Below, piece after piece: positions 8,097 to 16,812 of a stretch of DNA of 64,000 nucleotides. Under the pieces are notes generated by a model. It was given only the letters and a program-made list of their open reading frames with translations. It was not told the origin of the DNA and did no database searches. Each line of letters opens with the position of its first letter. The first letter of the stretch is position 1. The DNA comes from Thermoplasmata archaeon (GTDB lineage: Archaea; Thermoplasmatota; Thermoplasmata; Methanomassiliicoccales; Methanomethylophilaceae). The stretch is from contig SUTB01000001.1 in the NCBI GenBank assembly GCA_015063125.1, positions 310,001-374,000 of the forward strand, read 5' to 3'. Both the position numbers and the translations under genes were made by a program.

Positions 8097-9328
8097 GGAT
8101 GAACGAGTATCAGAAGGAGATGATCTTCAACGAGCTGTCGACCATCAAGGTCCACAGCAAGTTCTATGCCCAGAAGTACAAGGACATAGACGTCGAATCC
8201 ATAAGGACGCAGGAGGACTTCGAGAAGCTCCCCTTCACCGACAAGGCAGATCTCCGTGAGGCATATCCGCTGGGCCTCGCCGCTGTGCCGGAGAAGGACA
8301 TCGTCAGGATCCATTCCTCTTCGGGAACCACAGGCACTCCGGTCGTCATACCTTACACGAAGAAAGATGTGGAGGATTGGGCCATCATCTTCGAGCGCTG
8401 CTACGTAATGGCAGGCGTCACCAACAAGGACCGCATCCACATCACTCCCGGATACGGCCTGTGGACCGCCGGAATAGGATTCCAGGCGGGATGCGAGAGA
8501 CTCGGCGCGATGGCCATACCGATGGGTCCGGGCAATACCGAGAAGCAGCTCCGCATGATGGAGGATCTCCGTTCCACCGTTCTGTGCGCCACATCATCAT
8601 ACGCACTTCTCCTTTCAGAGGAGATCAAGAAGCGCGGCATCAGGGACAAGCTTTGCTTGAAGAAGGGAATCATCGGTTCTGAGCGCTGGGGAGACAAAAT
8701 GCGCCAGAGCATCGCCCAGGAATTGGGTGTCGACTTCTATGATATCTACGGACTCACGGAGATCTACGGCCCCGGAATAGGAATCAGCTGCGATTACCGC
8801 AACGGTATCCACATGTGGGACGACTACATCTATTTCGAGATCATCGATCCGAAGACCGGCAGGAATCTCCCTGACGGGGAGGTAGGTGAGCTGGTCATCA
8901 CCACACTGAAGAAGGAGGGAGCACCGCTCATCAGGTACAGGACGCATGACCTCACAAGGATCATCCCAGGAGACTGCCCATGCGGATCCAGGTTCCCCAG
9001 GATAGACATCATCATCGGACGCACGGACGATATGATCAAGGTCAAAGGGGTCAACATGTTCCCTGCCCAGTTCGAGGAGGTGCTGGCGACCATGAAGGAC
9101 GCTACCAGCGAGTATCAGATCATGATAGATCACCTCGAGGGAAGGGATATGATCACCGTCTACTTCGAGACCAAGGCCACGGGTGAGGAACGCGAGGCTG
9201 CGGAGAAGGAACTGGTCGAGAAGGTCAAGGCCAAGATCAACGTCACCGTTGTGCCGAAGGCCGTGGACATAGGATATCTGCCTAGAAGCGAGAAGAAGAC
9301 AAACCGTATCTTCGACAACCGTTACTGA
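8093..9328 (+). CDS. paaK: Phenylacetate-CoA ligase-type AMP-forming enzyme
   Basis: Adenylate-forming enzyme that activates an aryl- or acyl-acetate as its CoA thioester with ATP. The 411-residue length, the AMP-binding loop SSGTTGTPVVIPYT at about residues 76-89, YGLTEIYGPG, and a C-terminal domain with RTDDMIKVKGVNMFP match PaaK. In methanogens such enzymes work with indolepyruvate oxidoreductase, letting the cell make or degrade aromatic amino acids through arylacetates. No ior gene is in this window. The start overlaps the preceding Sel1 stop by 4 nt; a second in-frame ATG lies two codons later. Substrate is inferred. Confidence 0.9.
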   Translation: MRMNEYQKEMIFNELSTIKVHSKFYAQKYKDIDVESIRTQEDFEKLPFTDKADLREAYPLGLAAVPEKDIVRIHSSSGTTGTPVVIPYTKKDVEDWAIIFERCYVMAGVTNKDRIHITPGYGLWTAGIGFQAGCERLGAMAIPMGPGNTEKQLRMMEDLRSTVLCATSSYALLLSEEIKKRGIRDKLCLKKGIIGSERWGDKMRQSIAQELGVDFYDIYGLTEIYGPGIGISCDYRNGIHMWDDYIYFEIIDPKTGRNLPDGEVGELVITTLKKEGAPLIRYRTHDLTRIIPGDCPCGSRFPRIDIIIGRTDDMIKVKGVNMFPAQFEEVLATMKDATSEYQIMIDHLEGRDMITVYFETKATGEEREAAEKELVEKVKAKINVTVVPKAVDIGYLPRSEKKTNRIFDNRY

Positions 9329-9333
9329 TTATC

Positions 9334-10125
9334 ATGACTGGCGAACTCAAGGTATTGACGGATGCCATAAGGAAGGCATCGGAGATAGTCCTCAACGGCG
9401 ACCGTTCAGCGAAGGACAAATCCACCGTCATCGGCATGTACGATGTCGTCACAGGTTCGGACATACTGGCGGAGCAGTCCATCATCAAAGACATAACCGC
9501 AGCGTTCCCCGAGGATACGATCATCTCCGAGGAGACCAATCCAGACAAGGAGCTTTCCGAACGCTGCTGGACTATCGACCCCATAGACGGGACCATGAAC
9601 TACAGCAGAGGGATACCATTCTTCGGCATCCAGGGCTGCTTCATGGAGAATGGAGAGGCGAAGGCCTCAGCGATCTACCTTCCGGTGTTCGATGAGATGT
9701 TCACCGCAGACGAGAACGGTGCATATCTGAACGGCGAGAGGATCCACACATGTGAGCCCAGACCGTTGAAGCAGTGCCTCGTCTCCACAGGGGATTTCAG
9801 CAGGCGCTCCCAGGAATTCAGGGATGCCCAGGCGGCGATCTTCCACGACTGTTACTCCGACATCGCCAGATTCAAGGTGTTCGGAGCATCATCCGTGGAT
9901 TACACCTATCTCGCAGCCGGAAGGATAGACGTTCACGTTAGGTTCCTCAACAAGATATGGGATTTCAAACCGGGGATGCACATAGCGGAGAAGGCCGGTG
10001 CCGTCTACGATCACGGATTGGCAGATGAGCACGGCATCTTGGTGATGTGTTCCTCGCAAGAGGTTTTGGAAGAGGCCGTAGGGACGCTTGTCCCGAAGTT
10101 CATCTCGATTTTCCGCCGAGCATGA
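9334..10125 (+). CDS. Inositol-1-monophosphatase family phosphatase
   Basis: A Mg2+-dependent sugar-phosphate phosphatase of 263 residues. Metal-binding motifs are visible: EE of the first motif (IISEETNPD), DPIDGTMNY at about residues 82-90, and WDFKPGMHIAEKAGA near residue 210. Archaeal members often act on inositol-1-phosphate and on fructose-1,6-bisphosphate, so the call is kept at family level. It starts 5 bp after paaK and is probably in the same unit. Its 3' end overlaps the convergent rfcS gene by 26 bp, an unusually tight arrangement with no room for a terminator. Confidence 0.88.
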   Translation: MTGELKVLTDAIRKASEIVLNGDRSAKDKSTVIGMYDVVTGSDILAEQSIIKDITAAFPEDTIISEETNPDKELSERCWTIDPIDGTMNYSRGIPFFGIQGCFMENGEAKASAIYLPVFDEMFTADENGAYLNGERIHTCEPRPLKQCLVSTGDFSRRSQEFRDAQAAIFHDCYSDIARFKVFGASSVDYTYLAAGRIDVHVRFLNKIWDFKPGMHIAEKAGAVYDHGLADEHGILVMCSSQEVLEEAVGTLVPKFISIFRRA

Positions 10126-11059
10126 CCAGGTAGGCCAGCAGGGCTTCGAGCTGAATCCTTTCGTTGCTTCCTTCCACGATACGGAACTCTATCTCACCGG
10201 TCTTGTCCATGAACCTGACCTTCTCTGCATCCGTGATGCTCAGGTCGAAGAATGTAGAATGGATTTGCTTGATGATGTCCTGCCCGGAGAGTCCGAAGGT
10301 GATCATGATGTCGTCCAGCATGTCACGGGCCTTGATGAAGTTCCCGTCGAGCGCTGTCTCGATCATCTCCTTGACCGCCTGAGGGTTGGCCATTCCAGTC
10401 GTCTGGTAGATGACGTCGAGGTCGATCTTCTTTCCAAGGGATGCGGCCACCTGGAGCGAGTTGACGGCACGTCTCATGTCCCCTCTCGCCACGTGGATGA
10501 GCCCGGTCATCGCATCGTCGTCGATGTTCACGTTCTCGTTCTTCACGATCATCTCGAGGAACTCCTTCACATCATCGGATGTGAGGGGCTTGAACCTGAA
10601 CACCGCGCATCTGGACTGGATAGGGTCGATGATCTTCGATGAATAGTTGCATGAGAGGATGAAACGGCAGATGCCTGAGAACTTCTCCATGGTCCTCCTG
10701 AGAGCGGCCTGTGCATCCGAAGTGAGAGCATCGGCCTCATCCATGAAGATGATCTTGAATTCTGCTCCTCCGAGCGGAGCGGTCCTCGCGAACTCCTTGA
10801 TCTTTCCGCGGACCACATCGATTCCCCTCTCGTCGGAGGCATTGAGTTCGATGAAGTTGCCCTTCCACTCGTCCCCGAACATGGATTTGGCCAGTGCCAG
10901 AGAGCATGTCGTCTTCCCAGTTCCGGCAGGGCCGGTGAAAAGCAGATGGGGCATGTTCCTGGACTCGACATAGGCCTTGAGCCTCTCGGTCACATGCTTC
11001 TGTCCGACAACATCGTCCAGGTTCTTTGGCCTGTACTTCTCCGTCCAAATCTCATTCAT
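10100..11059 (-). CDS. rfcS: Replication factor C small subunit
   Basis: The AAA+ subunit of the archaeal clamp loader, which opens PCNA and places it on primed DNA. About 319 residues with EKYRPKNLDDVVGQ, Walker A GPAGTGKTT, Walker B IIFMDEADAL, sensor 1 LSCNYSSKI and the SRC arginine-finger motif (QSRCAVFRF). The ORF is open to 11068, but a TATA box near 11089 predicts transcription starting near 11064, so the ATG at 11059 is preferred. It is divergent from cdc6, as often seen for archaeal replication genes. The large subunit is not in the window. Confidence 0.96.
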   Translation of the reverse strand: MNEIWTEKYRPKNLDDVVGQKHVTERLKAYVESRNMPHLLFTGPAGTGKTTCSLALAKSMFGDEWKGNFIELNASDERGIDVVRGKIKEFARTAPLGGAEFKIIFMDEADALTSDAQAALRRTMEKFSGICRFILSCNYSSKIIDPIQSRCAVFRFKPLTSDDVKEFLEMIVKNENVNIDDDAMTGLIHVARGDMRRAVNSLQVAASLGKKIDLDVIYQTTGMANPQAVKEMIETALDGNFIKARDMLDDIMITFGLSGQDIIKQIHSTFFDLSITDAEKVRFMDKTGEIEFRIVEGSNERIQLEALLAYLVMLGGKSR

Positions 11060-11170
11060 CGGAATCATCTACCCATAGCAGAGCTTATAAAAGATTTTAT
11101 TGGGCGAAGGTATGGCAGAGCCAATATCAAAGTGGGTTCCTAGCAGCAACAAACCACGGAAAGGTGCAAA

Positions 11171-12358
11171 ATGTTCGAGAAATCCTCCACCATCATCAGG
11201 GATGCCTCTAAGTTCGATTATGACTACGTTCCAAAGAACCTGGTCAAAAGGGAGGGACAGATGCATGAGCTGGAGAAGCTCTACCGCCCCTTCGTGGAAT
11301 CCGGCCGTGCCTGCAACGCATTCCTGATGGGTACGGTGGGAACTGGTAAGACTGTCACCGCCAGGAAGTTCTGCCAGGAGATGACCGAGTACTGTAAGGG
11401 AAAGGGCATGCAGCTGGACACGATCTACATCAACTGCAGGAGCAACAACTCCGAGAACGCAGTCCTGCTGACGCTCATCCGCCATTTCGATCAAGGCCAT
11501 CCGGACAGGGGATTCTCCAACGAGGAGCTGGCCCGCACACTCAAGGTCCACCTCCTGAAGAACAAGAGGCCCATAGTTCTTATCCTGGACGAGGTAGACA
11601 TCCTTCTGAAGAAGGGCACCGTCGACCTGATCTATCAGATCACAAGGCTATCGGACGAGGTGGAGAAACCTGCGCCTGTGTCGCTGATCCTGATCTCACA
11701 GGAATCGATATTCCCGCTATTGGACGATGCCTCTGTATCCACATTCCGCCGTGCATCGACCGTCAAGTTCAACAAGTACGTCTACGACGAGCTCAGGCAG
11801 ATCGCATCCGAGAGGGCCGATGAGGCACTGTATCCCGGCAAGATATCCGATGATGCTCTCGACCAGATAGCCGAGAGCTCAGAGGACTACGGCGACGCCA
11901 GAATGGTGATCGAATTGCTGGAGAAGGCCGCGGTCATAGCTGAGGACGATTCCCTCGGAGAGGTCACGGTGGAGAACGTCCGTGCCGCCAAGGCCCTGAT
12001 ATACAGCGTCGTGTCGGAATCGAAGATCAGCACCCTGGACATCAATAGGAAGGTCGTTCTTCTGGCGGTCGCCCGTGCGATGAAGCAGAACGTATCCATC
12101 CCGATCACTGCCGCAGAGAAGACCTATGCCATCGTGTGTGAGGAATACGAGCTCACGGCCAGGAAGCACACCCAGTTCTGGATCTACATCCAGGACCTCG
12201 AGAAGGTCGGACTAGTTCGCACCAAGGTCTCTTCGGACGGAAAGAGCAGGACAACGCTGATCTCCCTGCCGGATATCCCTTCAAAGGCACTGGCGGCGAA
12301 GGTCGCTGAGATCATAGACTCCGAATCCGGAGGCCGCGGTGAATTCTATGAAATGTGA
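11171..12358 (+). CDS. cdc6: Orc1/Cdc6 replication initiator
   Basis: Archaeal origin-recognition ATPase of 395 residues: N-terminal AAA+ domain with Walker A GTVGTGKT at 54-61, Walker B LILDEVDIL near residue 140, sensor 1 LILISQES, then a C-terminal winged helix (about residues 300-395). It binds origin repeats and recruits the MCM helicase. It lies divergent from rfcS across about 110 bp. Origins often lie next to cdc6, but this gap shows no clear set of origin-recognition boxes. Translation may be coupled to the following ttuA-like gene, which overlaps its 3' end. Confidence 0.95.
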   Translation: MFEKSSTIIRDASKFDYDYVPKNLVKREGQMHELEKLYRPFVESGRACNAFLMGTVGTGKTVTARKFCQEMTEYCKGKGMQLDTIYINCRSNNSENAVLLTLIRHFDQGHPDRGFSNEELARTLKVHLLKNKRPIVLILDEVDILLKKGTVDLIYQITRLSDEVEKPAPVSLILISQESIFPLLDDASVSTFRRASTVKFNKYVYDELRQIASERADEALYPGKISDDALDQIAESSEDYGDARMVIELLEKAAVIAEDDSLGEVTVENVRAAKALIYSVVSESKISTLDINRKVVLLAVARAMKQNVSIPITAAEKTYAIVCEEYELTARKHTQFWIYIQDLEKVGLVRTKVSSDGKSRTTLISLPDIPSKALAAKVAEIIDSESGGRGEFYEM

Positions 12359-13268
12359 CCAGTGCAACGCCGAGGCCGTGACTTTCATCAGATACAACGG
12401 CATGCATCTATGTGCCCAGGATTTCTCCAGATTCGTCGAGAAGAGAGTTAAGAGGGAGATCCGCAAGCAGATCAAGGTCTACCCCGGGGACAACATCGCC
12501 GTAGCGGTGTCCGGAGGGAAGGACAGCATGGTCACTCTCAAACTGATCTCCGATGTCTTCGGTCCCCGCAACAAGGTCACCGTGCACGCAATAGTCATCG
12601 ATGAGGGCATAGATGGATATCGTCCTCCCAGCGTGGAGATCGTGAGGAAGTTCTGCGAAGGCACGGACATCCAATTCCATCAGCGTTCATTCTCGGAGCT
12701 GGGAGTCACAATGGATGCCATCGCGCCGCTGTCGAGGGACAGCAGCCCATGCACATACTGCGGGGTATTCCGCCGCAGGCTCATGAACGATGAGGCCAGG
12801 AAGATAGGCGCCAAGTATCTGGCGACAGGACATAACCTGGACGATATGGCCCAATCGATAATGATGAACTTCGTCAGAGGGGATGTCGAGAGGCTTGCCA
12901 GGATGGGCCCCCATGAGAGGGTGCAGCCCGGGCTCATTCCGAGATTCCTTCCGTTGAGATTGATCCCGGAGAAGGAGAGTCTCCTCTACGCTCTGGTCAA
13001 CGACATAGAGTTCTGGGATGGCGAATGCCCATACTGGCAGGAGGCGCTGAGGAATCAGTACAGGAGCATTGTGGATGAGCTGGAGGACAGGTCTCCCGGA
13101 TCCAGGCACAGCATAGTGTCCTCTTATGATACGCTGCGTCCGATGCTCTACAAGGAGTACACTACATCGAATCTGCACATGTGCAAATGCGGAGAGCCTA
13201 CCGTAGGTAGGAGATGCAAGTCATGCGACCTGCTGGCCGATGCCCAGAAGAAGATCGCAAAGCTTTGA
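12348..13268 (+). CDS. TtuA/Ncs6-family tRNA thiolation enzyme
   Basis: A PP-loop ATP pyrophosphatase that adenylates a uridine in tRNA for 2-thiolation. The protein has an N-terminal zinc finger (CDQC...), the PP-loop SGGKDS near residue 55, the conserved CTYCGVFRRR with catalytic cysteine, ATGHNLDD, and a C-terminal zinc finger (CKCG...CKSC). This three-part layout is the TtuA/Ctu1 pattern. The ATG at 12348 starts directly at the zinc finger and overlaps the cdc6 stop by 11 nt; an ATG at 12339 is also in frame. U54 versus wobble U34 as target cannot be decided here. Confidence 0.88.
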   Translation: MKCDQCNAEAVTFIRYNGMHLCAQDFSRFVEKRVKREIRKQIKVYPGDNIAVAVSGGKDSMVTLKLISDVFGPRNKVTVHAIVIDEGIDGYRPPSVEIVRKFCEGTDIQFHQRSFSELGVTMDAIAPLSRDSSPCTYCGVFRRRLMNDEARKIGAKYLATGHNLDDMAQSIMMNFVRGDVERLARMGPHERVQPGLIPRFLPLRLIPEKESLLYALVNDIEFWDGECPYWQEALRNQYRSIVDELEDRSPGSRHSIVSSYDTLRPMLYKEYTTSNLHMCKCGEPTVGRRCKSCDLLADAQKKIAKL

Positions 13269-13276
13269 ATCCGATA

Positions 13277-14707
13277 TCAGATCTTCTTCCACTTGGCCCC
13301 GTCCTTGGAATCCTCAAGGACCACGCCTGCATCCTTCAGTCTGTCACGGATCATATCGGCCAGATCGTACATCTTGTTCTTCCTGAGCTCTGCACGGAGG
13401 TCGATGAGGATGTTCATAACATCGTCCAGGGTACCGTCGTCAGCACCGTCTTCCGCGGGGATGATGTTGAGGATACCGTTGAACTCGTCCAGGAGCTTCA
13501 GGTGCCTCTCGGCCGCCTTCTTGCTAAGGGTCTTCTCGTTCATGGCCTTGTTCAAGGCCCTCACCATCTGGAAGATGACCTCTATCGCCTGGCGTGTGTT
13601 GAAGTCATCGTCCATGGCATCCTTGAATCCCTGCCTGTAGGACTCGATGGAGTCGCAGCAGTCATCCGCCTCGGCATCTCCTTCGGGAGCTGTCTTGATG
13701 TAGGATTTGAGATCCTTGTAGCAGTTGATGATCCTGGAGTCTGCCGCTTTGGCCTCCTCCAGCATGTCCTCTCCGTAAAGAAGGGGACTCATGTAGTGGG
13801 TGTTGAGGAAGTAGAACCTGATGGTCTGCGGATCGTACTTGGCCGCGACATCCTTGACCGTGAAGAAGTTGCCAAGAGATTTGGACATCTTCTCCTCCTT
13901 GGTCATGCCGTGTCCCTTGACCTGGAGCATACCGTTGTGCATCCAATAGTTGGCCAAGGGTTTGCCCGTCACCGCTTCCGTCTGGAGGATCTCGTTCTCA
14001 TGGTGGGGGAAGATTAGGTCGTTACCTCCACCGTGGATGTCGATCTGCTCGCCGAGATACCTGCCGATCATCGCAGAGCATTCGATATGCCATCCGGGCC
14101 TGCCCTTTCCCCAGGGGGAATCCCAGGAGCACTCTCCGGGCTTGGCAGCCTTCCATACGGCGAAATCCATGGGATTCTTCTTCTCCTCGTCCATCTGGAC
14201 GCGTCCAGAGGACGACATATCCTCGAGTTTGGATTTCACGAGCCTGCCATAGTCCTTGACCTTGTCGATTGAGAAGTACACGCTTCCGTCGCTGGTGACG
14301 TAGCCGAATCCGTTGTCGATGATCTTCTGGACCATCTCGATGATGTCTCCGATGCACTCGCTGGCCTTAGGATAGATGTCAGCCTTGTTGATTCCCAGCT
14401 TGGCTGCGTCCTCGAAGTACTTGTCGATGTATCTTGCTGACAGCTCCAAGGGATCGATCCCCTCCTTGGCCGCCCTGTTGATGATCTTGTCATCCACGTC
14501 GGTGAAGTTGGTGACGTGGGTGACCTGATAGCCCTGGTATCTGAGGTAGCGCACAACGGTGTCGAACACGATCATGCACCTCGCATGGCCCATGTGGATG
14601 TCGTCGTACACGGTGACTCCGCACACGTACATCTTGACCTTGCCCGGTTCTATCGTCTTGAACTCCTCTTTGGAGTTCGTCAGTGTGTTATGGATCATCA
14701 AAGACAT
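13277..14707 (-). CDS. cysS: Cysteinyl-tRNA synthetase
   Basis: Charges tRNA-Cys in the cytosol. Class I features are clear: MYVCGVTVYDDIHMGHAR (HIGH variant HMGH), zinc-ligand region around GWHIECSAM, and KMSKS in KEEKMSKSLGN near residue 272. At 476 residues it is full length. The ORF extends to 14794, but MSLMIHNTLTNSKEEF at 14707 fits the family N-terminus; the extra 29 residues do not. A direct CysRS means this organism need not use the SepRS/SepCysS route. The gene lies by a serine transporter and serine acetyltransferase, making a cysteine-centred neighbourhood. Confidence 0.96.
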   Translation of the reverse strand: MSLMIHNTLTNSKEEFKTIEPGKVKMYVCGVTVYDDIHMGHARCMIVFDTVVRYLRYQGYQVTHVTNFTDVDDKIINRAAKEGIDPLELSARYIDKYFEDAAKLGINKADIYPKASECIGDIIEMVQKIIDNGFGYVTSDGSVYFSIDKVKDYGRLVKSKLEDMSSSGRVQMDEEKKNPMDFAVWKAAKPGECSWDSPWGKGRPGWHIECSAMIGRYLGEQIDIHGGGNDLIFPHHENEILQTEAVTGKPLANYWMHNGMLQVKGHGMTKEEKMSKSLGNFFTVKDVAAKYDPQTIRFYFLNTHYMSPLLYGEDMLEEAKAADSRIINCYKDLKSYIKTAPEGDAEADDCCDSIESYRQGFKDAMDDDFNTRQAIEVIFQMVRALNKAMNEKTLSKKAAERHLKLLDEFNGILNIIPAEDGADDGTLDDVMNILIDLRAELRKNKMYDLADMIRDRLKDAGVVLEDSKDGAKWKKI

Positions 14708-14805
14708 CTGATCGATGTGGTATCCTGAAAGAGGTACATAACTCATTTGACGGCAGGAGATGGTTCCAGATACCGAATCTGTTATACCCGCCAACGGGGA
14801 AGTTT

Positions 14806-14814
14806 ATATTATAG
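14806..14814 (+). promoter_or_regulatory. TATA element of sstT
   Basis: TTTATATTA centred 24 nt before the sstT ATG, which fixes the start at 14834 and predicts a leaderless transcript. Confidence 0.6.
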
Positions 14815-14833
14815 CATAAGACCGTTACAATCC

Positions 14834-16072
14834 ATGGATTTCAAGGCTATTTGGGAAAAATGGACCTCTATCAGCCTTATTCTGCGTATCATCGCTGGAT
14901 TGCTGGTAGGTATCGCCTTGGGATTATTGATCCCCGGGCTCCCTTACATAGACCTTCTGGGAGTGGCATTCGTTCAGTCCCTGAAGTCAGTGGCACCGAT
15001 CCTCATCATGGCGATCATCATCACATCGCTGATTACCAGGAGCACAGGTCTCGGTTCCAGATTCAAATCTGTTATCGTATTGTATTTCCTCAGCAGCGTA
15101 ATAGCGGCAGCGGTATCGGTCATCGTGTTCTACATAATGCCCGTCGCGCTTCCTGTCATCTCTGAGGAACCTGTAGGAGCCGTAACAACATTCGAAGCAT
15201 TCCTGGACAGCATCATCAGGAAGATCCTGGTGAACCCCATCGATGCGTTGGCCAACACCAACTATCTCGGTATCCTGTTCTGGGCCGTGCTCATCGGTAT
15301 TCTCATGAAACCGATCGCGACCAAGCACACCGCTGATCTGAGTCAGAACATCACGGATATGCTGTTGAAGGTTATCTCAATCTTCATCCAGTTCGCTCCC
15401 TTCGGAGTACTCGGATTGATCTACGAGGCGCTGTCCAACAACGGACCCGAGCTGTTCGTCGATTACGGGGCATTGATCCTGATCATCGTACTGAGCATGG
15501 TCTTGGTCATGTTCGTGACCAACCCGCTGATCGTGGCAGTGGCTGGAAAGAGGAATCCGTATCCTCTTCTGCTCACCTGTCTCCGTGGAAGCGCAATCAC
15601 CGCATTCTTCACCAGGAGTTCTGCCGCCAACGTTCCCATCAACCTTGCACTCTGCGAGGAGATGAAACTCGACAGGGACTTCTATTCCACGTCGATCCCT
15701 CTGGGATCCGCCATCAACATGTGCGGTGCGGCAATCACGATCAGTATCCTGGCCCTCACGGCGGCATACAGTATCGGAATCGCAGTCCCGATCGAGCAAG
15801 CCATCGTCCTCTGTATCATCGCTACGCTTTGTGCATGCGGTAGTTCCGGAGTCGCAGGAGGATCCATCCTTCTGGTCCCGATGGCCTGTGCCATTCTGGG
15901 AGTGCCTGACGATGTGGCCGCTTACATGGTCGGAGTCGGATTCATCATCGGAGTCATCCAGGATTCCCTTGAGACCGCTCTCAACTCCTCTTCGGATGTT
16001 CTGTTCACCGCTACGGTCGACGCGAACAACAAGAAGAAGGCAGCCAAGGCTGAAGAAACCGCTATAGAATGA
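14834..16072 (+). CDS. sstT: Na+-coupled serine/threonine transporter (SstT-like)
   Basis: A membrane symporter of the dicarboxylate/amino-acid:cation symporter family, 412 residues with about eight membrane helices. The substrate-binding hairpin SRSSAANVPINL-like segment and the NMCGAAITISI block (about residues 255-305) match SstT rather than GltP. The ORF is open from 14747, but the ATG at 14834 sits 24 nt after a TATA element TTTATATTA (14806-14814), giving a leaderless mRNA. Serine imported here could feed cysE across the terminator. Substrate is inferred from motif similarity and context. Confidence 0.88.
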   Translation: MDFKAIWEKWTSISLILRIIAGLLVGIALGLLIPGLPYIDLLGVAFVQSLKSVAPILIMAIIITSLITRSTGLGSRFKSVIVLYFLSSVIAAAVSVIVFYIMPVALPVISEEPVGAVTTFEAFLDSIIRKILVNPIDALANTNYLGILFWAVLIGILMKPIATKHTADLSQNITDMLLKVISIFIQFAPFGVLGLIYEALSNNGPELFVDYGALILIIVLSMVLVMFVTNPLIVAVAGKRNPYPLLLTCLRGSAITAFFTRSSAANVPINLALCEEMKLDRDFYSTSIPLGSAINMCGAAITISILALTAAYSIGIAVPIEQAIVLCIIATLCACGSSGVAGGSILLVPMACAILGVPDDVAAYMVGVGFIIGVIQDSLETALNSSSDVLFTATVDANNKKKAAKAEETAIE

Positions 16073-16079
16073 TTAAACC

Positions 16080-16106
16080 GGCCTGCCAGCAGTCTGCTGG
16101 CGGGCC
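16080..16106 (+). terminator. Convergent hairpin between sstT and cysE
   Basis: A 12-bp stem (GGCCTGCCAGCAG with TGCTGGCGGGCC, one mismatch) followed by a T-rich stretch at 16109-16119. Placed to stop both convergent transcripts. Confidence 0.7.
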
Positions 16107-16124
16107 ATCTTATTGTTTTAGAAC

Positions 16125-16772
16125 TCACTTCTTGAGCTCGGCGATCTGCTTCTTGAGTTCCTCGATCTCCTTGCGGAGCATGACAATCTCATCCTCTTCC
16201 GGATCCGGAAGGTCGCCGTGCATGAGCTCGCAATTGACCTTGACTCCCTTGTGTCTGACCACTTTACCGGGAACTCCAACTACTGTACAGTCGTCAGGAA
16301 CGTCGCTGAGGACGACAGAACCCGCACCGATACGTACGTTGTCCCCGATGGTGATGTTACCGAGAACGGAAGCGTTGCACCCGATAACTATGTGGTTACC
16401 GAGGGTGGGGTGCCTCTTGCCTTTGTTGGTGGAAACTCCGCCCAGTGTGACTCCCTGGTAGAGGGACACATCATCACCGATGATGGTGGTCTCTCCGATG
16501 ACGACCCCGGTTGCATGGTCGATGAAGAACCTCTTTCCGATGGTGGCTCCGGGGTGAATGTCGCATCCCGTCAGCTGGTGGGCCTTGTAATTGATCTCTC
16601 TGGCCTTCTCCTTCTCGCCTTTCAGCCATAGCTCGTGGCTCTCCCTGTACATGCTGACTGCCTGGAGTCCAGTGTGGTATTTGATCGCGTCGTTCTCATC
16701 GATGAGAGCGGGATCATTCTCCATTGCCGCCGCAAGGTCGTCGGGGTCTACTTTCATGAACTGGTGTATCAC
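16125..16772 (-). CDS. cysE: Serine O-acetyltransferase
   Basis: Makes O-acetylserine from serine and acetyl-CoA, the first step of cysteine synthesis. A 215-residue protein with an N-terminal helical part and a left-handed beta-helix of hexapeptide repeats. It carries the hallmark [25 protein letters not shown] segment and LYQGVTLGG with the catalytic histidines, then [18 protein letters not shown]. The last ~25 residues form a charged coiled helix ([19 protein letters not shown]). The neighbours sstT and cysS make the local theme serine to cysteine to Cys-tRNA. No cysK is in the window. Confidence 0.95.
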   Translation of the reverse strand: MIHQFMKVDPDDLAAAMENDPALIDENDAIKYHTGLQAVSMYRESHELWLKGEKEKAREINYKAHQLTGCDIHPGATIGKRFFIDHATGVVIGETTIIGDDVSLYQGVTLGGVSTNKGKRHPTLGNHIVIGCNASVLGNITIGDNVRIGAGSVVLSDVPDDCTVVGVPGKVVRHKGVKVNCELMHGDLPDPEEDEIVMLRKEIEELKKQIAELKK

Positions 16773-16812
16773 GGTTCATATTATAACGTTTGATGGGCGA
16801 TTCCGACGGATT

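Noticed and set aside
11060-11170. Replication origin between rfcS and cdc6
   Set aside because: Only one weak CCACGGAAAGG match and AT-rich promoter sequence are present; there is no set of repeated origin boxes or unwinding element.
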